Positions 6,404 to 7,723 of a DNA stretch of 7,723 bases are shown piece after piece. The number at the start of each line of letters is the position of its first letter. Positions within the stretch are counted from its first letter, which is position 1. A program made the position numbers and the translations under genes. Source of the DNA: Actinomycetes bacterium (lineage in GTDB: Bacteria > Actinomycetota > Acidimicrobiia > Acidimicrobiales > Microtrichaceae); the NCBI GenBank assembly GCA_023450775.1, contig JAEXGP010000226.1, forward strand, positions 1-7,723, read 5' to 3'. The notes beneath the pieces are model-generated. The model was not told where the DNA came from and ran no database searches. It saw only the letters and a program-made list of their open reading frames with translations.

Positions 6404-7593
6404 CAGACGATGCCGGCGTCGCGCAGCTCGGCGAGGGCGTCGGCCTCCAGGCCGAGGAGGTCCGACAGCACCTCGTCGGTGTGCTCGCCCAGCTCGGGAC
6501 CGACCCAGCGGACCTCGCCGGGCGTGTCGGACAGCTTGGGCACCACGTTCTGCATGGGGAAGTCGCCGAGCTGCGGGTGCGCCAGCGTGACGATCGCCTC
6601 GCGGGCCTTGAAGTGCGCGTCGGCCAGCATGTCGGGTGCCGTGTAGATCTTGCCGTTGGGCACGCCGTGCTCGTTGAGCAGGTCCTCGAGCTGCTGCGAG
6701 GTCATCGTCGCCGACCAGTCCGCGATCAGCTGGTCGAGCTCGGCCTGATGCGTGCCCCGGGCGTTGTGGGTGGCGAAGCGCTCGTCGTCGCCGAGCTCGG
6801 GACGGCCCATCGCCGTGGCCAGCCGGCGCCACACCGTGTCCTGGTTGCCGCTGATCAGGTGCTCGCCGTCGGCGGTCGGGTACGCGTTGGCCGGCGCGAC
6901 GTTCGGCAGGATCGAGCCGGTGCGGGGCCGGATGTAGTTGCTCACCGTGTACTCGGGGATCAGCGACTCCATGACGCCGAGCACCGCCTCGTACAGCGCC
7001 GAGTCCACGATCTGGCCCCGGCCGGTCGCCTCCCGGGCGTGCAGCGCGACCAGGCAGCCGAGGCACGCGAACGTGGCGGCGAGCGTGTCGCCGATCGAGA
7101 TGCCGGCGCGGGCGGGCGGTCGGTCGGGCTCGCCGATCACCGCGCGCAGCCCGCCCATGGCCTCGCCGATCGCGCCGTAGCCCGGGCGCGACGCGTACGG
7201 GCCCGTCTGGCCGTAGCCCGACACCCGCACGACGATCAGGCGCGGGTTGGCGGCCATCAGGTCCTCGGGAGCCATCGACCACTTCTCCAGGGTCCCCGGC
7301 CGGAAGTTCTCGACGAGGATGTCGGCCTCGGCGATCAGCTGGCGGGCGAGGTCCTGGCCCGCCTTCTCCCGCAGGTTGATGGTCACGGACCGCTTGCCGC
7401 GGGCGACCACGGGCCACCACAGCGACCGCCCGTCGGCCTTCTCCCGGCCCCACTCGCGCATGGGATCGCCCTGGCCGGGCGGCTCGAGCTTGATGACGTC
7501 GGCACCGAAGTCGGCGAGCAGCTGGCCGCAGAACGGGCCCGCCAGCAGCTGACCCATCTCCACGACCCGCAGGTCGGACAGTGCTCCGGGCAT
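6403..7593 (-). CDS. Family III CoA-transferase (CaiB/BaiF family)
   Basis: Enzymes of this family move CoA between acyl-CoA and a free acid through an aspartyl-CoA anhydride; racemase relatives such as alpha-methylacyl-CoA racemase share the fold. The 396 residues are the normal length. Landmarks are LRVVEMGQLLAGPFCGQLLADFGADVIKLE (8-37), GDPMR (42-46), ENFRPG (95-100), SGYGQTGPYASRPGYGAIGEAMGG (125-148), GISIGDTLAATFACLG (164-179) with the likely catalytic Asp169, and GRGQIVDSALYEAVLG (191-206). Asp169 has the same number as the catalytic Asp of formyl-CoA transferase. The small domain ends in a Leu-rich helix, GLEADALAEL. The ATG at 7593 has GAGAGGA five bases upstream. The substrate cannot be assigned: formyl-, carnitinyl-, mesaconyl-, citramalyl- and glutaryl-type enzymes all share these motifs. 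Succinyl-CoA as donor is possible, but the gene is a separate unit from sucCD. Confidence 0.93.
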   Translation of the reverse strand: MPGALSDLRVVEMGQLLAGPFCGQLLADFGADVIKLEPPGQGDPMREWGREKADGRSLWWPVVARGKRSVTINLREKAGQDLARQLIAEADILVENFRPGTLEKWSMAPEDLMAANPRLIVVRVSGYGQTGPYASRPGYGAIGEAMGGLRAVIGEPDRPPARAGISIGDTLAATFACLGCLVALHAREATGRGQIVDSALYEAVLGVMESLIPEYTVSNYIRPRTGSILPNVAPANAYPTADGEHLISGNQDTVWRRLATAMGRPELGDDERFATHNARGTHQAELDQLIADWSATMTSQQLEDLLNEHGVPNGKIYTAPDMLADAHFKAREAIVTLAHPQLGDFPMQNVVPKLSDTPGEVRWVGPELGEHTDEVLSDLLGLEADALAELRDAGIV

Positions 7594-7649
7594 GGACGTC
7601 CTCTCGATCGGGTCCGGGGTTCCTCCGCCGCCCCGGGCTCGGCGACCAG

Positions 7650-7655
7650 ACGGTA
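7650..7655 (-). promoter_or_regulatory. Possible -10 box of the CoA-transferase gene
   Basis: TACCGT on the minus strand fits TAnnnT and would start transcription near 7643, about 50 bases before the ATG. The hexamer 17 bases upstream (TCCGGC) is a poor -35 match. Because the window ends 130 bases above the gene, I cannot exclude that it is a later gene of an operon. Confidence 0.25.
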
Positions 7656-7695
7656 CCGCCGCCGGGAACGGCGCCGGATGGGGCCCGGTCCGGCT

Positions 7696-7713
7696 CGGGA
7701 TCCCGGCCCGGGA
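7696..7713. repeat. Overlapping palindromes upstream of the CoA-transferase gene
   Basis: CGGGATCCCG (7696-7705) is a perfect 10-base palindrome. It overlaps TCCCGG-C-CCGGGA (7701-7713), another near-continuous palindrome. The stretch 7594-7723 holds no recognisable gene. The palindromes could be an operator or the end hairpin of a gene beyond the right edge, but runs of C and G produce such matches easily. Confidence 0.3.
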
Positions 7714-7723
7714 TGGGCGGGCG

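Noticed and set aside
6332..7453. A 373-codon minus-strand frame overlapping the CoA-transferase
   Set aside because: It is a frame-shifted reading of the transferase gene, made of Arg/Gly/Pro/Ala runs. The 396-residue frame matches the family throughout.
7678..7723. ATG at 7678 opening a frame to the right edge, a possible divergent gene
   Set aside because: Only about 15 codons are visible, with no ribosome site and no recognisable sequence.
1..7723. Mobile element or genomic island
   Set aside because: No transposase, integrase, tRNA end, flanking direct repeats or composition shift is visible; core TCA genes lie in the middle.

Overview
This window is chromosomal DNA from a very GC-rich bacterium. 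The GC-ending codon use, the short TAnnnT promoter-like boxes, a probable leaderless gene start and the actinobacterial look of the SucD sequence all point to an actinomycete-type organism. Acidimicrobiia is my best guess, from memory of protein style rather than from any search. I see no rRNA, tRNA, CRISPR array, insertion sequence, integrase or phage gene, and base composition does not shift across the window. It looks like core genome rather than an island.

Layout from left to right. (1) At 1-1349 on the minus strand is a membrane acyltransferase of the AT3 family (449 codons visible), cut by the left edge. (2) At 1527-3615 on the minus strand is the sucC-sucD pair for succinyl-CoA synthetase of the TCA cycle. 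sucC is first with a GTG start, and sucD follows after 49 bases with a good Shine-Dalgarno sequence. (3) At 3616-3814 is a divergent promoter region with two short inverted repeats and a TAnnnT box placed for leaderless transcription of the rightward gene. (4) At 3815-6313 on the plus strand is a large two-module FtsX/MacB-type ABC transporter permease with no ATPase gene beside it. (5) At 6314-6402 is the convergent gap, which holds a strong imperfect hairpin of 20-base arms. (6) At 6403-7593 on the minus strand is a family III (CaiB/BaiF) CoA-transferase with the catalytic Asp at residue 169. (7) At 7594-7723 is its upstream region, with no recognisable gene.

sucC and sucD clearly work together as the two subunits of one enzyme. 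The CoA-transferase could share the succinyl-CoA pool, but it is a separate transcription unit and its substrate cannot be read from sequence. The permease stands alone between these metabolic genes. I did not find a convincing new biological system. The points most worth a second look are the orphan permease with its leaderless start, the palindromes in the sucC/permease intergenic region, and the long hairpin between the convergent genes.
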